Shown here: in pieces, positions 1 to 11,905 of the stretch | How positions within the stretch are numbered: position 1 is the first letter of the stretch | Layout of the letters: the number at the start of each line of letters is the position of its first letter | Translations under genes and position numbers: made by a program | From: Sphagnum compactum | Taxonomy: Eukaryota > Bryophyta > Sphagnopsida > Sphagnales | Reading direction: 5' to 3' | DNA: 64,000 nucleotides | Assembly (NCBI GenBank): GCA_965153455.1 | Contig: OZ234503.1 | Location: 9,491,118-9,555,117 of the forward strand | Notes under the pieces: generated by a model | Seen by the model: only the letters and a program-made list of their open reading frames with translations | The model's database searches: none | Told to the model about the DNA's origin: nothing

Positions 1-1189
1 TTGAATAAATATGAATTTTGAAAATTTGCAAGTTCCTTACATATTTAATGTTTCATTTTGAAAAATGATCTAAATTTTAAGTTATCACCAAAAATTAAAA
101 TTTCACATTCTTTGATTTTATAATACTTTAAGCTATAACCTTTTTGAACACATCATGTAAATTATAACTCATTTATATGTGGTAAAGGACTCTTGAAGCT
201 TTGAAATTTTGAAGCAATTTTGAAACATTCTTTGAATGTTTAAAGTTTTAGAATTTTACATTTTAAAAATATGAATGTTTTTTGAGTGTGGCTAATATGT
301 TCTTATCATCTATATTTCTTTCAATGCAATTTCTTTTATTATATGAGTCCTTTTGATGATCCTTTACAAAATTGACTCCTTTTGACGTAATACATTTACA
401 TTTTCAATCATCTTAAATTAGAACCAAAACTTAAAATTGGATCAAGTGAATTTTCATTCTACAATTTTTACCATCCATATGAGAAAAAAAAATATTAACT
501 TGCCATGATTACTATGGTTTCAAATGGTAATTTTTAAATTTTTTTTAAAAAAAAAAGTGTGATTTTGATTGATTATGTTTAACATTTGACACCTTTTTTT
601 GCTCCTTGTTACATGTTTTCTTCTACCAAATAGTGAAGTAACTCTTTTCAACCACAAATCATTTTTGACATAGATCCTAAATGCAACAACCTTATGTATT
701 TTTAAAACATTTCCATGATTCATTATAAATAGACTTCTAATGCAAGGACAATTGCTGATTTGTTTATTCAACAAGCCCTACTATACCATCCACACAACAT
801 AAGGACAAACAAGGCTAACAAGACTATTCTCTTTGGCCTTTGATTCGTGTTGGGATACCATGCCTTGCTTGACAACCTTCAAAGGTTTGTAATGACATTT
901 TTGGGTATGTCAATGTGCTTGATCATGAATATCAATGCTCATAACAAAAAGAGGTAATTGAATACTGTTATTAAAATTCCTTTGTGACATAAACACATAA
1001 ATGCATGATAGCAAAATAGACACACAAATCCAAGAAACCTTAAACAACACCAAAAATTCAACAAGTTTTAAACTAAGAAAATTATCAAGGGCTCCATGCT
1101 CATGTTTATTGAATGCATGATCGTTGGTTGTTGCACTGGGAGCCTAGAGGTGACACATCAAATTATTCCTCAATGCATAATAACCACTT
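1..1189. other. AT-rich intergenic DNA
   Basis: This stretch is strongly AT-rich, with many A/T runs and stops in all frames. I see no coding exon, RNA gene or terminal repeat in it. It lies just downstream of the decayed transposase to its right and may be part of the same old transposon. Confidence 0.5.
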
Positions 1190-2330
1190 AAGTTTTCTAT
1201 TTCATTTGCATTATTTGTCTATTCAACAAAAATGAAACCCCAACGTATGTGAATGTTTTATTCATCAAAACATGTTCAAGGGACAAGATGCCTTCATCTT
1301 TTATGGTCATATTGTGAATGATCACACAAGCATGAAGGATGTTAATCACAATGCCCCTATCCCATTGTTTACACAATTTTTGGATTATGCCAAAAAGTGA
1401 TTGCAACATGCCAAATCACTATTCAATATCTTTTTGAGTTGTTTCTTGTTGAGTTGCAAACTATTTCTTTTTCTTCCTCTTCAACTCATGACAAGTTTGC
1501 ACAAAGATTGGCTACATTTGATGATACTATTGATTAACAATTAGTAGTCAAAGTAGTTCATGTAGTGATGTCCATTCACCTCAAAGCTCAAGTTCTTTCT
1601 TGCACCTTGTAACCAAAAGGAACTTGTGTAACACACTTATGTCAATGTTGTCACTGGGCATACCAAAAGAGCAATGCCAGATTCAAAGACTTTGATCTCA
1701 AATGGCTTTTGAAATTGTGGAACAATTCTTATTTCTATTAGTTTCTTGCCGAGAAACAAGCAAATTGTTCAACATTTATGCATGTGATCTAAAGAAGTGA
1801 ACATGCCTAGCTCAACCTTACATTGCATGAATTTACAATTGGTGTTCCAAATTCACTTGTCTCAAATACACATGCTTAAGCAACTCTCAAATGGCATGGA
1901 CAATTTTCTTTAAACTCTCCATGGTTTTGCTCTCTCATAAACAATATTCATCTATGGCGTTAGTTAAAACTCCATATGCAAACATCTTAATGAAGTCCAT
2001 GCATTTTTGAACAGGTAGGTCCATCTTACCAAATGAATCCTTGCCTTGCACAAAACACACATCATGGGTGAAAACAAATTTAAGAAACTTCAAGACTAAC
2101 AAATACCTCATTTGATAATGATATCGGAACACCTTGTCATTGTACACAATTGTGCTTCAACAACTTGTCCATCCCTTTGCACATTGTCTCTTTAGCTTGA
2201 TCTACTCATTATGTGTTGGATTTGATTTTCAACATCAATGCCAAACATAAACAAGAAGTTACGAGCAATGTGATTGTCTCCATCATCGACACAAAGATGC
2301 TCTAACAAGCCTTGATGTTAAGCATCCATG
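1190..2330 (-). pseudogene. Decayed PIF/Harbinger transposase
   Basis: The minus strand reads as a broken PIF/Harbinger (HARBI1/ALP1-like, DDE_Tnp_4) nuclease. From the N-terminal side, pieces resembling family blocks appear in order: YNDKVFRYHYQMR and FAYGVLTNAIDEY near 1940-2150, an ES-TMESL-like helix near 1900, LGMFTSLDHMHK (like the family's GSIDCMHW) near 1800, FGMPSDNIDISVL (like LPGSLNDINVL) near 1650, a VNGHHY block near 1590, then GIVINILHACVIIHNM near 1310-1370, close to the family C-terminus. Several stops and frameshifts separate these blocks, so no functional transposase remains. This is an old DNA transposon copy; I could not find its terminal inverted repeats. Confidence 0.85.
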
Positions 2331-3712
2331 ATGTTCATTGTTGCAAATAAGATAGCGTAGAGAACTTACATGGATAACAATGGTGAATTGAATGCACAAA
2401 CTTGAAGATGCAATGTTACTTAAGGAAGGACATGCACATATACATATGAAATGCACTTATATTTCATTCTACTTACATGTGCATCATATGTGTTTTAGAC
2501 ACATGACATTCATGTACAAAAAACATGAACTCATAAAAAAACAATTTTCACATGATTTCCATTATCACACTGTGGGATGGGAAGTCTCTGATGTTCCAAA
2601 CGGGTTCCCTTATTTTAAAGAATCCTTCCTCACAAGCTCACAAATAGCCTTCATTCAGGCCATTTGACTCCAATCCTTTTTTTGGATTGGTGGTTGGTAA
2701 CCAGTTCACAAATTAGACTACGCAATCTTGTTCAGTCTTGTGAAAAGATATGTCTCTGAACAACATATCTCCATTGCAAGCGTTCACAAACAAGAAGCTT
2801 ACAAATATGACAATTAGGTCAAAAAACCTACCCTTCACAGCCAGTTCTTTGCCAGTCCTCTCAGGCAACCACACCAGTTCTTTGAATTTGAAAATTTTCA
2901 AAAACCAAGAGGCGTATTTTATAAAAATATCAAAGAACCCCAAAAAGACTGGATTAAACCCATTGGGTATCTATCATGGGAAAAAAACCAAGAAATTTGA
3001 GCAGGTCCTTGTTTAGGGAACACCCTGCTCCTCGAGCGTTATTACCCTACACTAACCATCTGTGTGCATATTCCTACCTAGTAGCCGCCAATTGCATCAC
3101 CTTCTCACCTACCTACATAGTAACCACCTACAGGATAGGTTACCGAGGCAGAACCTGAGATCAGGGTTCCCCATCACCCAAGACTGGCCAACACCGTGTT
3201 CTTGACCCAAGACAAAAGAAAAAGAAAAGGAAGGAATGACTTCACATTGGTGTGTATCACAGTGGTCTAAGAAGCTACAGATAACCTTGTTACCTTGTAT
3301 CAAGTGACACGGTTCAGTGTACCTGGTAGTTTTAGATCCTTGTGGGTGAATCGGAGATCTAACCAGCAAACCTGCCTTTCTGCCACAGTTTGGAGATTAT
3401 GATAAACGTACATGCAAAGATCATGTTACTAAGACATTTTTCTAATTTCCTAGTCTGATTTAGACCTCCTCATCATCTATTTGCTTCCACTAGAGAGACT
3501 GAGAGACCATGCTGGGATTTGGATCTGTATCACATTGATCTAACTCCCACTCTGATCATGAATTCTTTTTCCTTCTGTGAGATTTAGTATCTTCTAAGGG
3601 CTGCTACTGTTTTTACCAATGACTGTTGAATCCAATCATGAAAAAATACATCTTTGAAGGACCAAACTCTTCAGTAGCTGTGCTTTGTTTCTCCCACTAA
3701 GATCAAACCAAA
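2331..3712. other. Intergenic region downstream of the AsnRS gene
   Basis: No gene is visible here. Short open frames exist on both strands but show no family motif or splice-linked continuation. The right part must hold the 3' untranslated region and polyadenylation site of the leftward AsnRS gene, whose stop codon is at 3713-3715. Confidence 0.5.
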
Positions 3713-6700
3713 TTAAAAGTCTGCTGATCCAGGAGTCCTTGGAAAGGGTATAACATCACGAATATTTTCAATACCTGTGGCAAATTGCACAAGTCTCTCA
3801 AAGCCTAAGCCAAAGCCTGCATGTGGTACTGCAAACAGATCAAGCACACAGATCTACATAAATAATCAAACCACCAACCTTCAACAAACCATCCTAAATT
3901 TCCAATAGGATCATTCAGCAATCTGAATGAGCTCTCTGCTCTCTATGATTCTTCTAATACTGTTTGATCCCCATTGTAGCTGCCATAGATGGTCTATTTT
4001 TCTCTAATTAATTACCTCTTCATCATATTAATTTCATTAACTGAACAAATGTAATCTTTGCAAGGTGAGGACAAGTACTTACCAGATCCATAACGTCGAA
4101 GATCAAGATACCACCAGTAGCTCTCCTTGTTAAGCCCAAGCTCTTCAATTCGACTCTCCAGAACATCAAGACGTTCCTCGCGCTGGCTTCCACCTATCAG
4201 CTCCCCTACCTATAAGCACAGAGTTAGAAGATTATGTTCAGATCTCCTCATACTTTGAATGAAGTCAACCTTCAATGATCACCTAATTGACAATAACTGA
4301 AACTCACCTTTCCGCACAATGCAAAAGGAAGAAAAGAATGGTGATGTATTTATTACCCTAGGCACCAGTAGATCCATTGCTGCCACTGTCTTCCCATCTG
4401 CATTCTCCCTCATGTAGAATGCCTTTATCTCCTGTATTCACAGTGGAGATCACAGAACGACGTAAGTGCCTGATGGATCCCTGTCACTGATAAGCAGAAC
4501 TGCATTTCACCACAAAAGCAAGCAGATACTAATATCTCCCCAATCAACACAGAAATGAAATGAACATCTCTCTCATCTGCATTTTGAACAGTCTAGTGAT
4601 AGAGGCCTTTCACCTTTGGATAGTCTGTAACAATTACTGGGTTTCCACTGAAGGCCTCCTCTGTTAGATACCGCTCATGCTCACTCTGCAAGTCACAGCC
4701 CCATTCTACCTGGCAATACCACTCACAAACAACTCTTGTTCAGATTCCTAGCGAGACAAATATGCACAAATATCCTGAGAATATTATTTATTCCAACCTA
4801 CATCAAAGGACCTTTAAGATATCTTTCTACGACTCTACCTACAATTGGTTAGTGCTAATTTTAAGTTTCTAAAATCATTACTCATCTTAAAGTGATAGGA
4901 GACAGAGTTACAAGAGCACTCACTGGAAATTCAAACGTTTTCTTTGCCTTTTGGAGGAGTGCAACTGCACTGGTATATGTAATATGCACGAACTCCTTCT
5001 CCACAACATTCTGAAAACCAACAAAGTTTGGCATGGTCAGAACCTAAGGATATTTGCGAGGTCCCTGGGAGTTCCTTGACATAAAAGAAGAAAGTAAATG
5101 AAAAATACTTTGTAACACTGTAAGATCGTGTGTCAAGTCCTACTTTTGTTGACCAGCAAACATCCAGCTCTTGCAATCACAGTAATGTTGCAAGAGACAC
5201 AAATTTTTCAAGCAAAGGGTATTGTAGTATGGCTTACAGTAAGGCGGGTGATAATACCCTTTTCTATCCACTGGTCAAAAAACTCCATATCCTCCTTGCA
5301 GTTCTCCAAGATATACTTTATCTGCAGCCAAGAAGCCTCTGTTACAACAAAAGAATGAAACCGCTACAACAGAGAGGGTATTATCTCCAGAATTGGACCA
5401 TCTGTTGCTATTTCTAGTACTTATCTTGTCATGTAGGTGCAGACATCATGACAAGCTTCTACTACTGTTTCGTCAACTCCCACGCAGAGTCTATTGCAAT
5501 TTAGGACTGAAACCAAAACTTTACTTTCTTTCGTCCAGCACCAAAGAGCCTTGGGGAGTGTGACATACAACGTACTGGAGATAGGCAGTAGCACATGCCA
5601 TGTCATCCCTTAAATCAGCAAATGCCAGCTCTGGTTCTATCATCTGCACTCGCAATGTCAATACTTCAAAACTCACAAGAAAGCAATTGTGTTCAACACT
5701 TTGTCAGAAAGGCATGGAGAACCTGAAACGAGGAAAATTAGGGGATTGATTATTTTGATATATGTGCAGGATTCACACAGCGAGGGTGACTTCCAGTCAT
5801 ACCCAAAATTCTGCAAGATGTCGACTTGTGTTTGAGTTTTCAGCACGGAATGTAGGTCCAAATGTATATACCTGCAATACATGAGATAGATGTCTGCTCA
5901 ATAACATCCACATTATCATGGTTCAGACCACTGCACACATAAAACAGCAAACAAGTTATGACAAATGAGAAAGTGCCCATACATCACACAATGCAGTGGC
6001 GTAGATCTCGGCATTTAGCTGTCCTGATACCGTAAGGAATGCAGGCCTCCCAAAAAAGTCCTGAACATGACCATGAGAAGAAGGGTGTCATATAGTGGAC
6101 ATCTCATAAAGGCATTTTTCGAGCATTCTCAAGTTCCAACAGCTGAAGCTTCAGATGGATGTAAAGGGATGGCAAACCTGTGACCAATCAAGTAGCCCAT
6201 CTTTTGTGCTTGGAATCTTGGACAATGGAGTACTTGGATCTTGATGAGAATTTGGGATCTATGCACATGCATTCATACATATCTCTTAGCCAGTCTGTCT
6301 TATCTAAGAGTCCTCCAACAGATCTCACAGAGACCAGCAAACTTAAAAAAGCAGGAAATAAGATAAGAAATGGAGAAAAATAGAAAAAAGTGGAACTGAG
6401 CAAGAGTAACAAGAAGCAAGTGGTTTACCAAGGTAGTGACACAGAATTGTTCACCAGCACCTTCACAGTCAGAGGCAGTAATTATGGGACTTGCTACCCA
6501 CACAAATCCCTTTTCTTTGAAAAACTGGTGTGTGGCGAATGCCAGTGCATTCCGCACCCTTGCCACCTGCAACGTTGACAGCTCCAAACTTAGTATTTTT
6601 TGGAGTTGTTACCATATCCATCACTGGTCACTGCGTCAAATGGATGTTGTGGACTACAAAGTCAGACTCTCAGTACCACAGAGAGCTTCTTCTCTGAGAA

Positions 6701-8693
6701 ACCCTAACTACGAATCATTACTACACTGAAAAAAGTTTAGAGGCAAGTACATACAGCACCAAATGTGTTAGTCCTAGGTCGTAAGTGAGCTATGGACCGT
6801 AAATACTCTCGGCTCAGCCTCTTCTTCTGTACAGGAAAAGTTGCAGCATCACTTCCTCCAATCTGCACAATGTCATCAAGCCACTCACCCAAGAAAATTA
6901 ACTCCACATGGTAACACAGATCCTGCAAAAAGGCTAAAAGCCAGCAAAGAAAATTTCTGTACCAAGCAAGGAACCAAGAATACATGAAGGCTTTTCTTAC
7001 CAAAAGTAGCTTGGAGGCTTGTAGCTCCACTTTCTGCTTGGAGCCTTGGCTTTCTACCAGCACACCTTCTATTGACACTGAAGCTCCTGTAGTTACACGA
7101 CCTGCTTCTACCTGCCACAACCTGTCAAACTCACTTTACTCAGACAGCAAATGAGGAGCAACATCCAGAAACTCATAGTTGGCAAAGAAACATAGCATAG
7201 GACTGGAGCTTTCCCATTGCAAACCAATACTACATTACACATCCATTTTCAAGTTTTATTCATAATAATGCAGATACCCAGATCACAGAGCAGATAAGAA
7301 GACAATGGAGTTACTGTACCTCATTGTACCCTTCAACATCAGTGTTCACTACTGCCTGGAGGTTGGAGACTGCTGAGCCATCATTCACCTACACAGAAAG
7401 AGTTCAACATCAGTCACGACAATTCTGATACATGTCACATTCATTTTCCAAGAGTTATATGGTCTGCAGGACTCCACACCACCATATATTATTGGTTAGC
7501 ATTTTCCAGCATTTCCTCTTCTAGACTGAAACCAGAAATTCTGGCATTATTACATTCATAGAATGTCGAGAATACCTAAGAACGAAGATGGATTGGTGCA
7601 TTGAGCATGAATGCACCTAAACACAAACAGCATGCAATCATGGGTTTTCACTGGAGTGTTTTGGGACATTGAGCTATTTGACCACTCGACCACATGCAAG
7701 GTGATTACTGGCTTCATGTTCATTGACAAAGAAGAAAATGGAAAATCTACTCTATGATGCCACATCATGAGAAGCCATTTTCTGGGAATCCTGACATTGA
7801 AGAATCTCTGAGTTCAGGGTTTAAATTGATCTGTTCAGGGCACGCAAACTGATTCCCGGAGCTTCCAGGAGCTTCACTTGAATCGCTTCTGAGAATTATC
7901 AGCTCACGGCAAGACGGTAAATCCGTAAGAGACCGCATTGTAATTGCTCTGTTCTGTAGTAGTAATGACTAGAAACGGCACAAGAACCTCACATCTTTTC
8001 GAACATAGAAATTTTCTGGGAGAGTTTACTACAAAATAGACCAGACCAGGTGCTCAATTGTGAGTAAGCGTAAGCGCACAATCATAATTTCTACACTGAA
8101 ACAGTTTTACAAAAGTACAGAAGACTTCACCATCCGCATCAGCACGTATTCACGGCGCGCAGGCAGATTTTAGTTTCGGGGGGAAAAAAAGACAAGGAAG
8201 AAGAGAGAGACAAACGAACCTCAATAAAAGCAAACGTCTTCTGCGAGCGGCAAGTGCGTACCCAGCCTCGCACAAGCATATACTCCCCGACGCGTTCCAA
8301 CCCGCCCTGAGGTCCGCCTTTGATATCGGCAATCCTTAACCGCTTTCGAAACGCAGGCACAGAACCTCGGAAGCCGTCGTCGTCCTCGTTGTCATTTTCT
8401 TCATCGTCCTCTTTTTTCTCTTCTACCACAACACCCTCCGCTTCCACTACACCGGCAGTGGTCGAAAGATCGGCCCTACACCACCAAGAGGAGACGCTAC
8501 GAGAAGGAGGACAGAAGCGACGAACACCGAGAGCACCAGAAAAAGCAAAAGATGGAAGGAAATGGCAATAATGCGGCTGGTTGTGAAGATGAGGGGAGGG
8601 AAACGCAAGAGAAGGAGCAAAAGAGCGCAGGGAAACAGAAGAATTGCAGACGAGGAGGGAGGAGGAACGCGCACAAAGCAGCGTGGTCGCCAT
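3713..8693 (-). CDS. Asparaginyl-tRNA synthetase, organellar
   Basis: Class IIb synthetase that joins asparagine to tRNA(Asn), here the bacterial-type enzyme that plants send to plastids and mitochondria (Arabidopsis SYNO/NS1 type). Fifteen exons on the minus strand: 8693-8220, 7388-7320, 7111-7001, 6862-6755, 6566-6429, 6258-6178, 6060-5983, 5871-5803, 5643-5569, 5321-5238, 5010-4924, 4709-4614, 4431-4357, 4209-4083, 3828-3713. All introns are GT-AG and all joins keep frame, giving 595 residues. Residues 1-80 are Ser-rich and basic like a transit peptide, followed by an acidic linker near 84-108. An OB-fold anticodon-binding domain (near 125-230, [16 protein letters not shown]) precedes the catalytic core: [18 protein letters not shown], motif 2 [17 protein letters not shown] (360-376) and motif 3 [12 protein letters not shown] (562 on). 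The C-terminus ends PRTPGSADF, as in plant homologues. The ATG at 8693 is the only start giving a targeting leader. Identification is very firm; dual targeting is inferred from the family. Confidence 0.97.
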
Positions 8694-10489
8694 CGCTGGA
8701 GCTTTGCTGCAACGCGTCCACAGCCACTCCTCTCCCTCTCCTCCTCTCAGCTCTGTTTGTGCGCGCTTAGAAGCAGCAGCAGCATCTGGATGCCACCAAC
8801 ATGGATGAATGTTTTCAATTACTCAATTTTTTTGCCCATGTTATCAAGATGGATGAATGTTTTCGATTACATTTGGTAGGTACCTAGTAACCTATCAGTA
8901 GTGTTTTTGGGGACAAATTTTGTGGTTTTTTTGACCAAAAAAATTGGGACTTTGTGTGTGTGTGTGTGTGTGGATAACTGTGTTTTTCTAGAGTAAATTA
9001 GAGAAAATTTGATAATAATTTTTTGGGAAAATTTTGTCACATTTTCAATATGGAAAATTTGAAAAAAAAAACCAACTTGGAACAAACATTAGTAAGTATC
9101 ACCATGGTTTTTTCTTTTAATAAATAAATTATAAATTATCTTTTTTTTGATATTCTCAATGGCATTTCTAAAATTTTGCCAACAACAATTTGGACAAAAC
9201 CAAATTTTCATCATTTAATTTATGCCTCATAATGCACTTTGATCGAGAAATGCATTTCTAGTGTATTTGTAGGATACCTTATATAGCCATCTCAATTCCC
9301 ACAAAACATGTTTCAAATCCAATACTTTGGACATGTGTATTCTCTTACATAAAATAATCAATTTATTTATTTTTCTTTGTAACTTGATTCAAAAATGAAA
9401 TATGATGTGAAACATTCATGTTTAGAAAACACAAACAAATTACACCACGAATGTAATAACCACCTTTAAAATACACTAGCAATGGCATAGTAGAAGGAAC
9501 AAATAGAATGATTTTGTAGAGGGAGGAGGGCGAGTGACTTTCTTCACAATGTAGGCATTCACCCAAAAAAATTGAAAAAAGAAAACAACATGACCTTGTA
9601 GTAGTAGACATAAAAAAAAATCTAGATTTTTTTTCCATGTATATTTTGGTTCTCTTACCCACCCCAAGATTTGAAGACTAACTTCTAAAAATGAAAAAAA
9701 TGAAAAATACTTGGAAAATTTGAAAATTTTATTTTTATGTCATTTTTTTCATTTTTATTTTGTTATATCTTTTTTTTTTAAAAATTACCCAATTTAATTT
9801 TTAGAAAAAAGTTTATCTTAAATCTGCATGTGCATGATAGATTTTAATTGCATAGTTATAGGGGAAGGGAATTAAAAATTTCCCTTCACCTATACAACAT
9901 AACTATGCAATGACAATGTAATGAAATTGATACTAAAATATATTAAAAAAAAGACGATCCAACAAAAAACAAAGCAACCTTGTAAGGTCACCAACACTTG
10001 CACATAAATTTAAAAAAAAAAAAAAAAACAACATCAAGAATTTGTACATCACTAAAAATTGCAAACAAAACAAAAACAACACAAATTAAAAGACCCACAC
10101 AACAACAATATAAGCTCACACTTGCATATTTACATTTTTTTAATTTATTTTTCCAAAAATGAAAATAAAACATAAATCAATCAACAATATAATAACACCA
10201 ACACCCCCATAGAAAATGACTACCATGTTAATTAAGTAAGGGGGGCATAATCCTCCCTAAGAGGCCTGTTCCTTGTTCTCGAAACAGAGGCTGTGCAGAA
10301 CCGAGCAATGGGAGTGCGGAATCGGCTGGCACAGGTGCAGAATCTGCCGTCGAGGGAAATGCAATTTGATCTAATAATTACCGTATATGATGAGACTTGG
10401 GTCACATTTCTTTCTTTCTTTCTTTCTTTCATCCATCCATTCCGAGAGAAGACACACCTAATTGGAGGGGATGAAAAATGATTAATGGA
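8694..10489. other. Divergent intergenic region, AT-rich
   Basis: This is the gap between the leftward AsnRS gene and the rightward RWDD1-like gene. About 100 bases upstream of AsnRS are GA/CT-rich, as often seen in plant 5' leaders. A (GT)n tract lies at 8956-8972. From 8.9 to 10.2 kb the DNA is AT-rich with long A or T runs. No exon or RNA gene is seen. Confidence 0.5.
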
Positions 10490-10861
10490 TGAGGGATGTG
10501 ATTAGGGTTAGGGTTTGAGGGGAGGATTCTTGCCGGTTTTTGGCGAGAAGAACATGCCCCGGATGTGCGAGCGAGCGCGATCTATCTGCACGGGAGAGGA
10601 GGGGCTGCGCAGTGGATTTGCATGGTCTGTTTCAAAAGATGTTCGTGCAGCAGACAGAAGAGTTGAACTGTCGCTGGTAGCTTGCAGATGGTGCTTCTGT
10701 AATATATTTTCTTTTGGACGATTTATTGCAGGTTTGCTGAAGTTGAAGCGAGAACAGGTGTAGTTGCTTGCTGCATGTGTGTTTTGGGGATGACAGAATA
10801 GTGAAGCTTTGGCAAGGAAGGTGTGAGAAGAAGGCGGTGAGAAGAGAAATTTTTTAGCAAG
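10490..10861 (+). promoter_or_regulatory. 5' region of the RWDD1-like gene with a telo-box
   Basis: A telo-box (TTAGGGTTT, 10508-10516; the reverse complement is AAACCCTAA) sits about 350 bases upstream of the start codon. Telo-boxes are common in promoters of plant translation-related genes, which would suit an RWDD1/Gir2-type protein. The transcription start is not determined. The sequence from 10800 to 10861 is purine-rich and reads as an ordinary plant 5' leader. Regulation by the telo-box is inference. Confidence 0.4.
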
Positions 10862-11620
10862 ATGACAGACCACGAGCAGGAGCAAGAGATGGAGATCGAA
10901 GCTTTAAAAGCCATATGTATGGATGACATGCAGGAGATACCGAGTGGAGAGAGTGGGCTAGGAACAAGCGCCCGTTGTTTCCAGATCACAGTTTCGCCTA
11001 TGGAAGACGATGAGGAGGAGCCGACTGATATCCCGGTACGCTTAGCGCTCATCTTCGCGCACACGCCGACCTATCCCGATGAGCCACCTTTGATCAAGGT
11101 CCGGAGCTTACAGGGAGTGAAGATGGCAGATGTGAAAGAGCTACAGGAGAAACTGGAGCAAGAGGCGACGGAGAATCTAGGAATGTCGATGATGTTCACG
11201 TTAGCAACTTCGTCCAAGGAATGGTTACGAGAAAAGTATGGACAAGAAGTCTGTGGCACGGATGAAGGAGACGAGGATGCTGCAGCGAAAGAAGAGGTCA
11301 TAGAACCTCATGGAGAAGCCGTGACAGTGGATAGTTTTCTTGCTTGGAGAGAGAGATTCGAGGCGGAGATGGCACTAGAACAAGCCAAATTGATGCCAGA
11401 GTCTGCCCTAGTGGCTTCTAGAGAGAAAAGACTCACGGGGCGACAGTGGTTTGAAATGAAGGCAGGCAAGATGCTCCCAGAAGATGCAGATGAAGAAGAT
11501 GAAGATGAAGACAAGGACCTGGACTTTGACGAAGATTTCGATGATGATGAAGACATTGATGAAGACGACATGCTAGAGTATCTCCAAAATAAGAATGATA
11601 AGAAACCCATTCCTTCTTGA
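10862..11620 (+). CDS. RWD-domain protein, RWDD1/Gir2 (DFRP2) type
   Basis: Intronless gene for 252 residues. Residues 7-120 form an RWD domain (EIEALKAICMDDM at the start, then ALIFAHTPTYPDEPPLIKV with the family's YPDEPP turn). The C-terminal half carries FLAWRERFEAEMA and LTGRQWFEMK, which are typical of RWDD1, and ends in a long Asp/Glu-rich tail (about 210-240). RWDD1/Gir2 proteins bind DRG-family GTPases and, in yeast, Gcn1, linking them to translating ribosomes; that role is known from the family, not shown here. The ATG is the first in frame and begins MTDHEQEQEMEIEALKAI, the expected N-terminus. Length matches the family (about 240-260). No defect is seen. Confidence 0.93.
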   Translation: MTDHEQEQEMEIEALKAICMDDMQEIPSGESGLGTSARCFQITVSPMEDDEEEPTDIPVRLALIFAHTPTYPDEPPLIKVRSLQGVKMADVKELQEKLEQEATENLGMSMMFTLATSSKEWLREKYGQEVCGTDEGDEDAAAKEEVIEPHGEAVTVDSFLAWRERFEAEMALEQAKLMPESALVASREKRLTGRQWFEMKAGKMLPEDADEEDEDEDKDLDFDEDFDDDEDIDEDDMLEYLQNKNDKKPIPS

Positions 11621-11736
11621 TGCCTGATAGTCTACCTCAAACATCGCCATCTTTAGTTCCTCCTCCAGGTTCTCCAAAGAGATTATGGAGACCACCTTGA
11701 GATCATCCTAGGGTTCTGAAAGGGTTTTCCTCAGGG

Positions 11737-11905
11737 CATGCTTTTTCACTTGAAAAATGTTCACGCTGCTGCTGGATTTGACATCCTGAATGTCTTTGCC
11801 TCATTGGGTGGACATCCTCAACATATGCTTTTCACTTGTAAAATGTCCACACTGCTGCTGCATTTGGCATCTTGAATGTCTTTGCTTCATTGGGTGGACA
11901 TCACC
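11737..11905. repeat. Tandem duplication of about 84 bp downstream of RWDD1
   Basis: Two adjacent copies of about 84 bp lie 115 bases after the stop codon. Both contain a core like TTTTCACTTG-AAAATGT-CAC, CTGCTGCTG, then GAATGTCTTTGC-TCATTGG and GTGGACATC. They differ at about ten positions. The location suggests the 3' untranslated region of the gene, so the duplication may be transcribed. Confidence 0.75.
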
